Assembly (NCBI GenBank): GCA_012934845.2
Contig: WNNJ02002441.1
Span: forward strand, 62,001-126,000
DNA from: Pomphorhynchus laevis
Lineage: Eukaryota; Acanthocephala; Palaeacanthocephala; Echinorhynchida; Pomphorhynchidae
Reading direction: 5' to 3'
Length of the DNA stretch: 64,000 bases
Each line of letters starts with the position of its first letter. The first letter of the stretch is position 1. Below the pieces are notes generated by a model. That model was given only the letters and a program-made list of their open reading frames with translations, made no database searches and was not told the DNA's origin. Below, one piece after another: positions 1 through 11,164 of this stretch. The position numbers were made by a program, and so were the translations under genes.

Positions 1-256
1 CTTGGCAACGTTCCTTTGATCACTCTCACTTCCGCTACAGCAAGAGATGGTGATGCCGAAATCGAAGAAACGCGGTGCCTCGGCACATACAGTTCCCCCT
101 GAAGATGGAGAAATTGCTGAAAGAGAAGGCCTCGAACAGAAATGAAGATATTGCCCTAGGGGTTCCGACCCTGGATAGGGCTAGTGGTGGGAAGGGCAAC
201 CTTCCCGCACCTAGCTATGTCTATGTTGGCTTCTCCCATCCAACTAATCTAACACA

Positions 257-1198
257 ATGCAAAGTAATCAAGAGCCTTTTTCACTGAATATCCTTCAGTG
301 GAATTCGGGAGGTGCTTCTGCCCTTAGCCTTTTATCTGGTAGATATGCAGATGTTATAGTCCTTCAGGAGACGCGGTCTATCCGTATTCCCCAGGACATT
401 ACTCGATTTATCCCTCAGCATATATACACCCACTTCACTCTGTATATAACCCCTCCTCACTCATCTTCATCTCAAGGTCTTTTAACCTTAGTTAAATGCT
501 CCTTAAGATCTTCCCTCCTTCTTAAGTATTCTTGTCCTGCCCTATCTTGTTTAGCTATATCACTTCGTAAGAACGATAAACGCATCAGCATAGCCAATAT
601 TTATATACGGCCAGGAGAAATTCACAAGAACCGTGACCTCTTGGATCGTATTTTGGGTAGTGGCTATGACATGTTACTTGGTGACTTTAACGACAGAACT
701 GGTCGTTGGATTAATGCAGCAAACCGCAGAGCCAGGAACGACTATCTTATTCACAAACCACCATCCCCCACCTTTCATTGCTCAACAACTAATTCACTCC
801 TCGACATATTACTGCTACACAAGAAGTGGTTGTTGAAACCCTTCTGCACTGAGCAGTCGCGCAAACAACAGACCACCTCTCATAACCTAATTCGTTGGCG
901 GTTCGAGGAAGATACGTTGCTGAGGAGAAGATTCCACTTTGATTCCATCCGGGTGGCCTTCTTTCAGGCAGCTATCCAACTCTTCCCCCAAATTTGGAAT
1001 GAGAGTTTGACCGAATTTAATACCTACATCTCATCGCAAGCTACCGCAATACAATCGACTACCTATAAAGGTCGCATATACAATCCCACTCCAACAAAAC
1101 TCAAGGTCCTAGTTAATATGCTACACCTTCCTAATCTCTCTGTTTCCGCTAGACATGCCCTCTCGAATGAATACTGGAGCACTAGATATAGGCTCTAG
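257..1198 (+). CDS. LINE family A ORF2, apurinic-like endonuclease domain (truncated ORF2)
   Basis: This 313-residue open stretch encodes the N-terminal endonuclease of ORF2, which nicks target DNA to prime reverse transcription. Visible APE-type motifs are LNILQWNSGG (Asn) at the start, VIVLQETRS (Glu) near residue 35, LLGDFNDRTG near residue 140, and a Ser-His pair in TTSHNLIRW near residue 210. The ATG at 257 lies just after the ORF1 remnant and the same start region is found in copies A2 and A3. A stop at 1196-1198 cuts ORF2 before the reverse transcriptase, so a working protein is not expected. It is the best preserved endonuclease of the three A copies. Confidence 0.85.
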   Translation: MQSNQEPFSLNILQWNSGGASALSLLSGRYADVIVLQETRSIRIPQDITRFIPQHIYTHFTLYITPPHSSSSQGLLTLVKCSLRSSLLLKYSCPALSCLAISLRKNDKRISIANIYIRPGEIHKNRDLLDRILGSGYDMLLGDFNDRTGRWINAANRRARNDYLIHKPPSPTFHCSTTNSLLDILLLHKKWLLKPFCTEQSRKQQTTSHNLIRWRFEEDTLLRRRFHFDSIRVAFFQAAIQLFPQIWNESLTEFNTYISSQATAIQSTTYKGRIYNPTPTKLKVLVNMLHLPNLSVSARHALSNEYWSTRYRL

Positions 1199-1767
1199 CT
1201 GAGTAGGGATAAGGCAAGCATTTCTCGCCTAACACTTCTCAGTCTTCCTTCTGGAAGATACTCAAGAAGAAGTTTGTCTATTGGAAGGATAGAGCATTAG
1301 GTTGGATTGGTAGAATAGGCCTTGATAAAGTTTTGGAGGAGTCACTATCCCTACACAATTATGGAGCCACTCAATCACCCCAACCAATCCCGCCTTGGTG
1401 TGACTTCAGGAGTAGGGACTTATCTGTTACAGATATCCTTAAATCGTAAGGGCCGCTCCTGGGCACCTCCAGAACCAATGCGCCTCTCTCCACTCGTGTC
1501 CGTCAGCTTTTGACAGACAGTCAGATAAAGGAAGTCGCCATAACAATGCTATTAGCTTCCCCGTCGGACATTGCTAATATCAATATTAGCCGGCGAGTAT
1601 TTTTACCTAAAAAGAAGTCGATTACATTTCCCAAAGATCTGCGGGCCATCTAAATTCAAAACTCCCTAATCTCCATTTATGAAAAAGCGCTTGCGCGTAA
1701 AATCCGCGACTACATAAGTAGCCGAAATTGAATCCCACTAGGTTTTCATGGGTACGTAAAAGATCGC

Positions 1768-2388
1768 TTGGTCCGTTTAACAATAGGTGAAGTGCAACAG
1801 TTTTGTCAAGATAACAGTCATCCGCTTGCTGTAACTGTCTTTCTTGACTTTTCGGCTGCATTTGACCGCATTTCCATTCCCTTTGTTATCGATTCTCTCA
1901 GGTCCCTCGGGTTGCCTGCAATAATTGTAAACAGGGTGGAAATATTGCTGTACACCAAGCGATTTTTCTATGAAGACGACACTGATGTACGTCAGTGCTA
2001 CCCTATTACGGCTGTGCCCCAAGACTCCCCACTTTCTCCAATCTTATATCTTGCTGCCTCCATTGAACTATACAAAAAATTCAAACGCGATCAACATATT
2101 GTGGTATATGCTGATGATACCACATCCCTGTTCTCTGGACGCATGTGCAAAGATGTAGTCTCTGACATCTGCCGTTTCTTTACAAGATTAAAAGATCAAC
2201 TGCCCATTTCCAACCTTGTTTTAAACTCCTCCCAATCGCAGGTGTTTGTATTTCATGGCGCCCCTGCGACAAAGAAAAAACTCAAGAGATTAGCACTCTA
2301 TGCTCTATATTCCATCCTGACTAATCAACCACTCCCTACCTTCACAAATAGAGTAAAATACCTGGAATTCACCACTACGATGAACTGA
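1768..2388 (+). pseudogene. LINE family A reverse-transcriptase remnant (copy A1)
   Basis: The frame shows a palm motif VFLDFSAAFDRISIPF, a decayed QDSPLSPILY (QGSPLSP in copy A2), and the catalytic box HIVVYADDTTSLF, followed by thumb-like sequence. These are the usual blocks of a LINE reverse transcriptase in the right order, but the ORF begins inside the RT fingers and the upstream part (1199-1767) is shifted out of frame. C-terminal sequence homologous to 6223-6600 and 10,080-10,410 continues to about 2706. It is a broken copy. Confidence 0.8.
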
Positions 2389-3092
2389 TCAGCTAAAGCT
2401 GACCTGGATAGACTTAAACGTATCCTGAAGAGAGCTAGATGGGCCCTGAAATGGGCCCATTATCTGTCATTGAAAGAGAAGACCTAAGTGCGCCTATGGG
2501 GTACTTGGTCTACCTCGGATTTAGTCTTCTTTTCAAGAGGACGTCCCACAGAACAAAGACTTAGGTTTCTCAAGCTCTTCGTCTGGCGTTTACCCAGCAT
2601 AGTATGCACGGACTGTACTCTTCGGGGGGTGAAAGACTCTGGGTGGTTTAGTCGCAAGGCGGCGTGTTGAACTGGTTGGGGCTCAGATTCCACTGGACCT
2701 GAGGCCATGAAGATTTGAAGAAGACTCTATTTGCGACTGGTTCTACTTACTTTTTCATGACCTTTTGATGCATGTCTCTTTTTAGTTGTTGGACTACACT
2801 AACATCTGTTTTATTTAAGAAAATCTTATTATTATAAAATCAAACATGAATTAAAAACTAAGTGTCAGCAAATCAAACAACATCTAGATTTTGACATGCT
2901 GCACGAAAATTTTATGAGCGCTTGCGGAGCATCAAAAGATTCTGATTTCACAATGAAAATCAACACATAAATGGACGAATAAGGTATGAATTCTTGTTCT
3001 ACAACGATTAACAACTATCTCAAGGTTAGTAATATTTTGTCTTTGTCTGCAGCTGACTCGGGGGTACTTCCCCAATACCTAAACTCCATAAC

Positions 3093-4139
3093 TTGGTGAT
3101 AATTACATCCTCTAAGCCTCTCGAGAGGCACAGATTGTTTAGTATTTTTCTTCGTGAATTTGTTAATCACTACACTCAGGCAGAGTTGTTTTCAATACTG
3201 TCAAAATTTATGAAAACTCTATTAAAGTGTCATTTGCTTCCCCAGTATTTATGTAAACGTACAAATTATCTTTCGAAAGAACTTATCCCATCTTGGAACG
3301 ATCATGCTTAAGCATATACAGGCTACCCTAAAGATTACTAATTTCCCTTCTCATCTTGAGGAGGAGGACTCGGACCTACTGAACAGTACTTACAAATTGC
3401 ATTCTATTAGAGGGATCAAGTCTAAAGCTGAGGATGTCCTCCCAATAGCCTACTGTTCGACTGATCTGGAAAATGGTCTGATTCTATCTAAAGCAGCTAT
3501 GAATCCCTTTCTGGGGTACAAACTCCGCTTCACTGTAGTGGACTAAGATGCGTTTACGTATCCCATTGTAACTTATGCCACGCTTGGGGGCACTGAGGCT
3601 CAACGTTCCCAAAAGAAGATCTGCGGAGTCTGCGGTCTGGCTTCGTGCGACAACATGCTAAATGGGGATTGGTGTTTTGCTCCCCCTGCCTGCCAAAATT
3701 GCGGGGGAGACTACCCCGCCTAGTCGCGACGCGGCAAAGTGTTCAAGGATTATCAGAGAAGATTCTCCAGCTAATATACCCATGTTTCCAGAGACTTTTC
3801 ATCGATATCTGCGCCGGCTAATAGGATGTCCAACACGGACATTCTTCATCTAATTAAAAACAACAAAAAAGTTATTCTCCCACCAATGGAGAAGATAATG
3901 TCCCACCTTTTGGCGGCATTCTCGGGTTCAGCCCAGTGACGATGTCACCTGATATCGCGAGGCCTCAATCAAAAAAGCGAGCTGCATTAGCGCGTATAGT
4001 TCCACCTCTCAAGATGGGCAAATTACTAAAAGATAAAGGTGTCGCCTCACAGGGAAATGAAGATATTGCCCTGGGGGTTCCGACACTGGATGGGGTTAGT
4101 GGCTGGAGGGGCAGCATTACCGCACCTAGCTATGTCTAG
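3093..4139 (+). pseudogene. LINE family A ORF1 (gag-like, zinc-knuckle) remnant, copy A2
   Basis: Fragments in several frames encode the nucleic-acid-binding ORF1 protein. The first part (3093-3311) includes LFSIFLREFVNHY, which recurs in A3 (about 6990) and in a scrap at 19,374. Around 3616-3735 a cysteine cluster reads CGVCGLASCDN then CQNCGGDYP, matching the zinc knuckles of Jockey/I-type ORF1 proteins. The end (3936-4139) is a basic peptide that stops 33 bases before the ORF2 start at 4172. Frameshifts divide it, so this is a decayed gene. Confidence 0.6.
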
Positions 4140-4171
4140 GTTGACTTCCCCAATCCATCTTATCTAACACA

Positions 4172-4645
4172 ATGGTGAGTAAATCCGAGCCTTTTTTACT
4201 GAATATCATTCTGTGGGATTCGAAAGGTGCTTCTGCCCTTAGACTTTTATCTAATAAATACGCAGATGTTATAGTCCTTCAGGAGACGCAATCTATTTGT
4301 ATTCCCCAGGACATTACTCGATTTATCCCTAAGCATATTTGTTCCCACTATACTCCGTACATAACCCCATCTCACTCCTCTTCATCTCAAGGACTCTTGA
4401 ACTTAGTTAACTGCTCATTAAGGTCCTCCCTCTTGCTAAACTACTCTCGTCCAGCCCTGTCTTGTTTGGTGGTTTCACTTGTTAAGAACGGTAAACGTCT
4501 CAGTCTAGCCAATGTCTACATCCGTCCAGGGGAGATTCACAAGCACCGTGACCTCCGGGATCGTATATTGATTAGTAACTATGACATGCTACTTGATGAC
4601 CTCAACGACAGAACTGGTCGTTGGATAATGCAGGACTCCGCATAG
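4172..4645 (+). pseudogene. LINE family A ORF2 endonuclease, copy A2 (truncated)
   Basis: These 157 residues are homologous to the endonuclease of copy A1. VIVLQETQS and LLDDLNDRTG are visible, so the GDFN motif has decayed to DDLN. The frame is lost at about 4645; homologous sequence continues out of frame through 5690. It is an inactive remnant. Confidence 0.75.
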
Positions 4646-5690
4646 CCAGGAACGGTTATCTTATTCACATACCACCGTCCCCTACTTTTCATTGCACATC
4701 AACGAACTCACTCCTCGACTTATTACTGCTACATTAGAGTTGGTTGTTAAAACCTTCTGTAAGGAGCAGTCGCAACAACAACTGTCCACCTCACATGATC
4801 TAATTCGATGGCGGATATAAGAGGATACGCTGCTTCGTAGAAGATTCCACTGTGACCCGATCAGAGTGGCTTTATTCCAGGCAGCTATCCAACGCTTCCC
4901 CCGAATTGGTAATTAGAATTTAATCGAAATTAATTCCTACCTCTCTTCGCAAGCTACTGCGTTTCTTTTGACAAGGTCGCATTTTCAGTTCTACTCCGAC
5001 AAAACTCAAGGTCCTAGCTAAACTGCTGAACTCCCTAATCTCTCTGCTTCCGCTAGACAGACCATCTCGAATGAATACCGGCGCACCAGATATTGGTTCC
5101 AGCTGAGTATGATAGGGCGAGTATTGCTCGTCTTAACCCTTATCAGTCTTCCTTTTGAAAGATATTCAAGAAGTTTGTTTGTTGGAAAGATAGGGATTTG
5201 GGTTGGATCGGTGGTATAAGCCTTGATAAAGTTTTGGAGGAGTCACTAGCCCTACACAATAATGGAGTCACGCATTACCATCTACCGATCCCTCTCTGGA
5301 GAGACTTCAGGAGTAGCGACTTATCTGTGACAGATATTCTTAACGCCTAAGGGCCTCTTCCTGGGACCTCCAAATCTGTCGCTCCACTCTCTTCGCGTGT
5401 GTCAGCTTTTGACAGTCGATCAAAGAAAAGAGGTGGCCGTCACAATGCTATTAGCCACCCCATTCGATGTGGCCGGCATCAACATTAGCAAGAGAATTTT
5501 TATTCCTAAAAAGTATCCGGTCTCTTGACCTAAAGACCCGCGGCCCATTTGGATTCAAAATTCCCTTGTCTTGTTCTACGACTAAGCGCTTGCGCGTAGA
5601 ATCCGCGATCATCTGATTAGGCGAAATTTAATCCCACCTGGTTTCCATGGGTTTGTCAAAGGTCGCTCGGTCCATTCAGCAGTTGGTGAA

Positions 5691-6222
5691 GTGCATCGGT
5701 TTTGTCATGAGAAAAGTCATCAGCTAGCTGTGGCTGTTTTCCTTGATTTTTCGGCTGCATTTGACCGCATATTCATTCCCTTTATCTCCTCTCTCAGGTC
5801 CTTCGGGTTGCCTGTGAGAATTGTTAACAGAATGGAGATACTGCTGTACACCAAGCAGTTTTATTATGATGACGACCCTGATGCGCGTCAGTTCTACCCT
5901 ATTACGAGTATGCCTCAAGGCTCCCCTCTCTCCAATCTTATATCTTGCTGCCTCCATCAATGCATTCAAAATATTTAAACGTTAACAAAGTCTAGTGGTG
6001 AACGCTGATGACAACACAGCCCTGTTCACTGGACAAAGGTGCAAAGACGTAGTCTCGAATATCAGCCGCTTCTTTTTAAGATTAAAAGACCAGTTGGCCA
6101 AGTACAATCTTGTTTTAAACTCCACTATATCGCAGATGGTTGTATTTCATGGCACCCCTGCTACGAAGCAAAAACTTAAGAGATTAGCACTCTCTGCGAT
6201 CTCCTCCATTTTTCCTCTGTAA
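5691..6222 (+). pseudogene. LINE family A reverse-transcriptase remnant, copy A2
   Basis: Two frames (5691-5978 and 5995-6222) carry VFLDFSAAFDRIFIPF, PQGSPLSN and LVVNADDNTALF. The last is the catalytic box with the tyrosine changed to asparagine (nADD). The two frames are offset by a small indel near 5980. Downstream sequence to about 6603 is homologous to the C-terminal part of A1 and A3. It is broken. Confidence 0.75.
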
Positions 6223-7002
6223 AACTCCCTACCTTCACAAGTCGAGTAAAATACCTGGGGTTCACTGTTTCGGTGAACTGGTCTGAGAAAGCTGACCTAG
6301 ATAGAATCAAACGTATCCTGAAAAGAGCTAGGTGGGCTCTAAAACGGGCCCAGCATCTGTCTTTTAAAGGGAAAACCCAGGTGCGCCTTTGGGTCACTTG
6401 GGCTATCTCGGGATTAGTCTTCTTTTGAAGAGTACGTCTCTCAGAGCAAGGGCTTAGGTTTCTTAAGCTTCTCGTCTCGCGTTTACTCAGCATAGTCCGC
6501 GCCGATTGGACTCTTCGGTGGCTGAAAGACCCCGAGTGGTTCAATCGGAAGGCGGCGTGTTGGATTGGTTAAGGGGCTCAGATCCCCATGGATTTGAGGC
6601 CGTAAATGGAATAGAAGACTATTACAGACTACAGATTAAGTAGAAGAGTGAACTTATTTTCTGTTTGTCTAACTCGTGTTTATTCCATTTATGTTTTTTT
6701 ATTAATAAAATCTTATTATTATACAATTTGCAAAAATGTGCACAAGTGAAAACGTTTATTGCGTGTCGCAGCATCAAAGCTCCTATGAAAATTTGCCTTT
6801 AATAAAAGATTCCGCTGGAATTACACATGGTAAAGGTAAAGTATCTTCTCCTACATCTTTTCCCTCGTTCTTGCAGGTTAGTCAATTTATAAAAAAAACT
6901 GTTACAGACTTGGGAGAGCTTCCTCGATACCAAAAATTAAAAATTTAGCAATTATCAATGCAGTTAAGCCAATTGAAAAGCATAAGCTTTTTAATATTTT
7001 TT

Positions 7003-7600
7003 TTACGAAACTTCGTCCAGAACTACTCTGGAAGAGTAGTATTCAACTCGGTCCGAGGAATCGTGCGGAGTATGAGGCAAATCATCCTGTATAGCTTTGT
7101 CAAAGAGGGAGAAGTGCAAAGCTCCCCCAGTCTGTACTAATTGCGGTGAGGACCACCCCGCGTGGTCACGTCGTTGTCGACTTTTCAAAGAATATTAAAA
7201 GAAATATGCAGTCTCGGCTCCCCCAACTGGAAGAAGTTTTGCTGCAGTTGCCGCGCAGTCATCGGAAAGATTGTCCAACATGGATATTTTGCACTTGCTG
7301 GATAACAACAGGAAGAGTATACTCTCTCAAATGCAGCAATTGCTAGCGCCCCTCCTTGGGGCGTTCCTAAGTTCTCCCTAAGTTCCGTTGCAACCGGAGA
7401 AAGAATGTCCAAAATCAAAGAAAAGGGGTGGATCAGCAAGATAGGTTCCACCCCTCAAGGTTGACAAGCTGATAAAAGGGAAAGGCGCCTCAAAGGGAAA
7501 TGAATATACAGCCCTGGGGGTTACGATTCTGGATGGGGCTAGTGGCGGGAGGGGCGACCTTCCCGCACCTAGCTCTGTCTAGGTTGACTTCCCCCGTCCA
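7003..7600 (+). pseudogene. LINE family A ORF1 zinc-knuckle remnant, copy A3
   Basis: A reading frame through about 7134-7190 encodes CTNCGEDHPAWSRRC, a C-x2-C-x3-H-x6-C knuckle typical of Jockey/I-clade ORF1 proteins. It is followed by a serine- and leucine-rich tail, then the conserved ORF1 end (7380-7600) shared with A1 and A2. Several frame changes are present. It sits immediately upstream of the endonuclease start, as ORF1 does in complete LINEs. Confidence 0.6.
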
Positions 7601-7602
7601 AC

Positions 7603-8035
7603 TTGTCTAACACAATAGCGAGTAAACCTGAGCCTTTATCACTGAATATTCTTCAGTGGAATTCGGGAGGTGCTTCTGCCCTTAGACTTTTATCTGGTAG
7701 AGACGCAGATGTTATAGTCCTTCAGGATACGCGATCTATCCGTCTCCCCAGGACATTACTCGATTTATCCCAAAGCAAATTTTTCCCACTATACTCCGTA
7801 CATAACCCCACCTCACTCCTCTTCATCTCAAGGACTCTTGACCTTAGTTAAGTGCTCCTTAAGGTCTTCCCTCTTGCTAAATTACTCTTGTCCAGCCCTG
7901 TCTTGTTTGGTAGTTTCACTCGTTAAGAACGGTAAACGCCTCAGTCTAGCCAATGTCTACATCCGGCAAGGAATATTCACAAGAACCGTGACCTCCTGGA
8001 CGGTATTATTGATAGCGGCTATGACATGGTACTAG
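7603..8035 (+). pseudogene. LINE family A ORF2 endonuclease, copy A3 (broken)
   Basis: LSLNILQWNSGGASALRLL, VIVLQDTRS and, further on, YDMVLGDFNDRTG (the last near 8020-8055, in a shifted frame) identify the APE-type endonuclease. Glu of the second motif has become Asp (LQDT). Frame changes occur near 7750 and 7840. It is inactive but clearly homologous to 257-1198. Confidence 0.7.
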
Positions 8036-8360
8036 GTGACTTCAACGACAGAACTGGTCGTTGGATTAATGCAGCACTCCGCAGAGCCAGAAACATTAAT
8101 CTTATTCACAAACAACCGGCCCTCTCCTTCTATTGCACATCGACGAATTCTCTCGTCGACTTATTACTGCTCCACTAGAGGTGGTTGTTAAAAGACTTCT
8201 AAACGGAGCAATCGCGACAACATCTGTCCACCTCTTATGATCTAATTCGCTGGCGGATAGAGAAGGATACGTTGCTTCGAAGAAGATTCCAATTTGACCC
8301 GATTAGAGTGGCCTTCTTCCGGGCAGCTATCCAACGCTTCCCCCGAATTGGTAATGAGCT

Positions 8361-9620
8361 TGACCGAATTAAATTCCTACCTCTCTTCGCAAGCTACTGC
8401 GTTGCTTTCGACAACCTATAAAAGTCGCATATTCAGTCCCGCTCCGACAAAATCAAAGTCCTTGCTAAACTGCTGCACCTCACTAATCTCTCTGCTTCCG
8501 CTAGACATACCCTCTCGAATGAATACTGGCGAACCAGATATTGGTTCCAGCTGAGTTGGGATAGAGCGAGTATTGCTCGTCTTAACCCATCTCAGTCTTC
8601 ATTTGGAAGATATTCAATAAGGAGAAGTTTGTTTGTTGAAAAATAGGGCTTTGGGTTAGATCGGTAGTATAGACCTTGATAAAGTTTTGGAGGAGTCACT
8701 AGTTCTACAAAATCATGGAGCCACTCAATCTTCGCAACCAATCCCGCATTGGGGAGACTTCAAGAGTATGGATTTATCTGTCACAGATATTCTCAACGAC
8801 TGGGGGCCTCTTTCGGGCACCTCCAAATCCGTTGCTCCACTCTCTTCTCGTGCCTGTCAACTTTTGACAGCCGATCAAAGAAGGGAGGTGGCCGTCACAA
8901 TGCTATTAGCCACCCCATCTGACGTGGCCGGCATCATTATACGCAAAAGAATTTTTATTCCAAAGAAGTTTCCGGTCTCTTGTCCTAATGACCAGCGGTC
9001 CATTTTATTTCAAAATTCCCTCGTCTCGATCTACGAATTAACCGATTTTAATTCCTACCTCTCTTTGCAAGCTACCGCGTTGCTTTCGACAACCTATAAG
9101 ACAGACCCTCTCGAATGAATACTGGCGAAGCAGATATTAGTTCCAGCTGACTAGGATAGGGCGAGTATTGCTCGTCTTAACCCTTATCAGTCTTCCTTTT
9201 GGAAGATATTCAAGGAGAAGTTAATTTGCTGGAAGGATAGGTCTTTGGGTTGGATCGGTAGTATATGCTTTGGAAAAGTTTAAGAGGAGTCACTAGCCCA
9301 ACACAACTATGAAGCGGCGCAATCACCTCAACCAATCCCGCCTTGGAGAGTCTTCAGGAGTATGAACACCTGTAACAGATATTCTCAACGCCTGGGTGCC
9401 TCTTCCGGGCATCTCAAATCCGTCGCTCTACTCTCTTCTGTGTCTGTCAGTTTTTGACAGCCGATCAAAGAAGAGAGGTGACCGTCACAATGCTATTAGC
9501 CACCCCATCCGATGTGGTCGGCGTTAATATTAGTAGAAGGATTTTTTTACCCAAAAAGTATCCGGTCTCATGTCTTAAAGACCGGCGGTCTATTTCGATT
9601 TAAAATTCTCTTGTCTCGAT
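8361..9620 (+). repeat. Partial tandem duplication inside LINE copy A3
   Basis: The stretch from about 8361 to 9030 is followed by a second, roughly 90% similar version from about 9040 to 9620. Landmark sequences recur about 593 bases apart: TTCCAGCTGA at 8545 and 9138, GAGGAGTCACTAG at 8692 and 9284, and CACAATGCTATTAGCCACCCC at about 8896 and 9486. The second version lacks about 80 bases near its start. A1 and A2 have a single version, so this is specific to A3: either an internal duplication or a nested fragment of another copy. Confidence 0.7.
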
Positions 9621-9672
9621 TTATGATAAAGCGCTTTCGCTTACAATCCGCGATCATCTGAGTTGGCGAAAT

Positions 9673-10024
9673 TTAATCCCACCTGGTTTCCATGGTTTTG
9701 CCAAATGTCGCTCGGTCTATTTCGCAGTTGGTGAATTTCATTGATTTTGTCAGGAGAATAGTCATCAACTCGCCGTGGCTGTTTTCCTTGACAGCCCTGT
9801 TCACTGGATGCCGGTGCAAAGACGTAGTCTCGGACATCAGCCGTTTCATTTTAAGATTAAAAGACCAGTCGCCCAGATCCAATCTTGTTTTGAACTCCGC
9901 CAAATCGCAGGTGGTTGTCCTTCATGGCTCCTCTGCGACGAAGCAAAAACTTAAAAGGCTTGCACCTCCGCGCTCTCCTCCATATTTGCCTCCGAACTAC
10001 TTCCTACCTTCACAAGTCGAGTAA
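9673..10024 (+). pseudogene. LINE family A reverse transcriptase with palm deletion, copy A3
   Basis: At about 9790 the sequence jumps from GTGGCTGTTTTCCTTGAC, the start of the first palm motif, straight to AGCCCTGTTCACTGG, which lies after the catalytic YADD box in copies A1 and A2. About 285 bases encoding the catalytic palm are therefore missing. The remaining frame encodes the thumb-side sequence. The copy cannot encode an active RT. Confidence 0.75.
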
Positions 10025-10545
10025 ATTACCTGGGGTTCACCGTTTTCGGTGAAAACGGGTTCACCGGTTTGTTGAACTAGTCGGCGAAAGCCGACCTGGA
10101 TATACTCAAACGTATCCTGAAGAAAGCTAGATGGCCCTGAAACGGGCCCAGCATCTGTCTTCGAAAGATAAAACTTAAGTGCGCCTCTGGGGTACTTGGA
10201 CTATCTCGGGATTGGTTTTCTTTTCAAGAAGACGTCCCCCAGAACAAAGACTAAGGTTTCTCAAGCTCCTCGTCTCGCGTTTACCCAGCATAGTCCGCAC
10301 CGACTGGACTCTTCGGGGGGGGGGTGAAAGACCCCGGGTGGTTCAGTCGGAAGGCGGCGTGTTGGATAGGTTGGGGGCTCAGATCCCTCTGGATTTGAGG
10401 CCGTAATATCGGTATGAAGACTTGATTAAAGTAGAAGAAAGAGAGTCTCGTTTTTGACTGACTTTATTTAATCACCCTATTTATCACTGTATTTATCACT
10501 GTTTTGTGTATTAGTAAGAAAATCTTATTAATTTATTATTATGAA

Positions 10546-10850
10546 TGATATGCCGCTTCAACTAATGTGGATGCGCGCTGTAAGCATGTAGATTTAGAGG
10601 AGCGAATTCGAGTTTTTTAAGTAACTGCGGTAGATCAAACAATTTCGAAAAAATGCAAATTCTGACAAGCGAAATCGCCACAACAAGGTAAGGATATATT
10701 CATCTTCAAATTTGACGGTATCGGAAGAACTTCTCGAATTAAAAAATCGATTAACGTTGTCATAGTCATCTCAATAACAACGGTTGCCACGAACGACCAT
10801 TTTAGCTAATTCCTTCGTGATTCTATCAAGTTCCTAGCGAACCTTGTGGG
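10546..10850. other. Unassigned AT-rich spacer
   Basis: This stretch lies between the tail of LINE copy A3 and the first Penelope-like terminal repeat. I see no ORF longer than shadow length, no zinc-knuckle or RT motif and no clear repeat. It may be the decayed 5' part of a further element. Confidence 0.4.
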
Positions 10851-11164
10851 GAAAACAGTGATTGATTTATGAGTATACCAGTGTTTCCCAGGGCAGGTGA
10901 AACAACAAATTATATTTAATATATTTGTACACTTAAATGTGTCTCTGTAAAACAGTTTTTATTAAAAGGAATTTAGTGACTGATACATGGTTAAACTGCT
11001 ATAGGCACTTCCATGCACATAGCTAATACTATATTCTCACTGGTGATTCAGATTAAGAGTAGTTCTGCTTTTCGAGCTTTAAACACTGTTTAAGCGTGTT
11101 AAGGTGCCTATGGATGGTTACTGAAGTCACGGTACTGATGAGCTCCGTTAGAGCAAAACGCGTC
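10851..11164 (+). repeat. Penelope-like element terminal repeat (pLTR), copy 1
   Basis: This sequence recurs at 11,306-11,601 with about 85-90% identity. Shared stretches include GGTGAAACAACAAATTATATTT, TTTGTACACTT, GTGTCTCTGTAAAACAG and AGGAATTTAGTGACTGAT. Paired direct repeats that end at a hammerhead cleavage site, followed by a Penelope-type coding remnant, match the known pseudo-LTR organisation of Penelope-like elements. The right end here is defined by the ribozyme cleavage position after 11,164. Confidence 0.65.

Larger units (their letters stand above)
1..2837 (+). mobile_element. APE-type LINE family A, copy A1 (5' end outside window or truncated)
   Basis: This non-LTR retrotransposon copy begins within the end of ORF1 (a basic peptide near 51-150 that matches the ORF1 end of copy A2). 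It continues through an endonuclease ORF (257-1198), a decayed linker, a reverse-transcriptase remnant (1768-2388) and a C-terminal remnant to about 2706. The 3' end is an AT-rich tail finishing in AAAATCTTATTATTATA near 2820-2837. The same tail ends copies A2 and A3, and copy A2 starts immediately after it. Domain order (ORF1, APE endonuclease, RT) places it among Jockey/I-like LINEs; the exact clade is inference. Several stops and frameshifts make it inactive. Confidence 0.85.
2838..6724 (+). mobile_element. APE-type LINE family A, copy A2 (near full length, decayed)
   Basis: The copy starts directly after the tail of A1 and ends in AATAAAATCTTATTATTATA at about 6704-6724. It holds ORF1 pieces (3093-4139), endonuclease (4172-4645), decayed middle (4646-5690), RT (5691-6222) and C-terminal remnant (to about 6603). 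At about 3.9 kb it gives the fullest view of the family. Its endonuclease and RT blocks align with those of A1 and A3 along their whole length, with scattered point changes and small indels in each copy. Numerous stops and frameshifts make it inactive. Confidence 0.8.
6725..10545 (+). mobile_element. APE-type LINE family A, copy A3 (rearranged)
   Basis: This third head-to-tail copy starts directly after the A2 tail and ends in TAAGAAAATCTTATTAATTTATTATTAT near 10,515-10,545. It contains ORF1 (6736-7600), endonuclease (7603-8035), a linker region that is present twice (8361-9030 and 9040-9620), an RT with an internal deletion, and the C-terminal remnant (10,080-10,410). Near 10,036-10,053 the sequence TTCACCG-TTTT-CGGTGAA forms a small hairpin expansion that is absent from A1 and A2. 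It is inactive. Confidence 0.8.
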
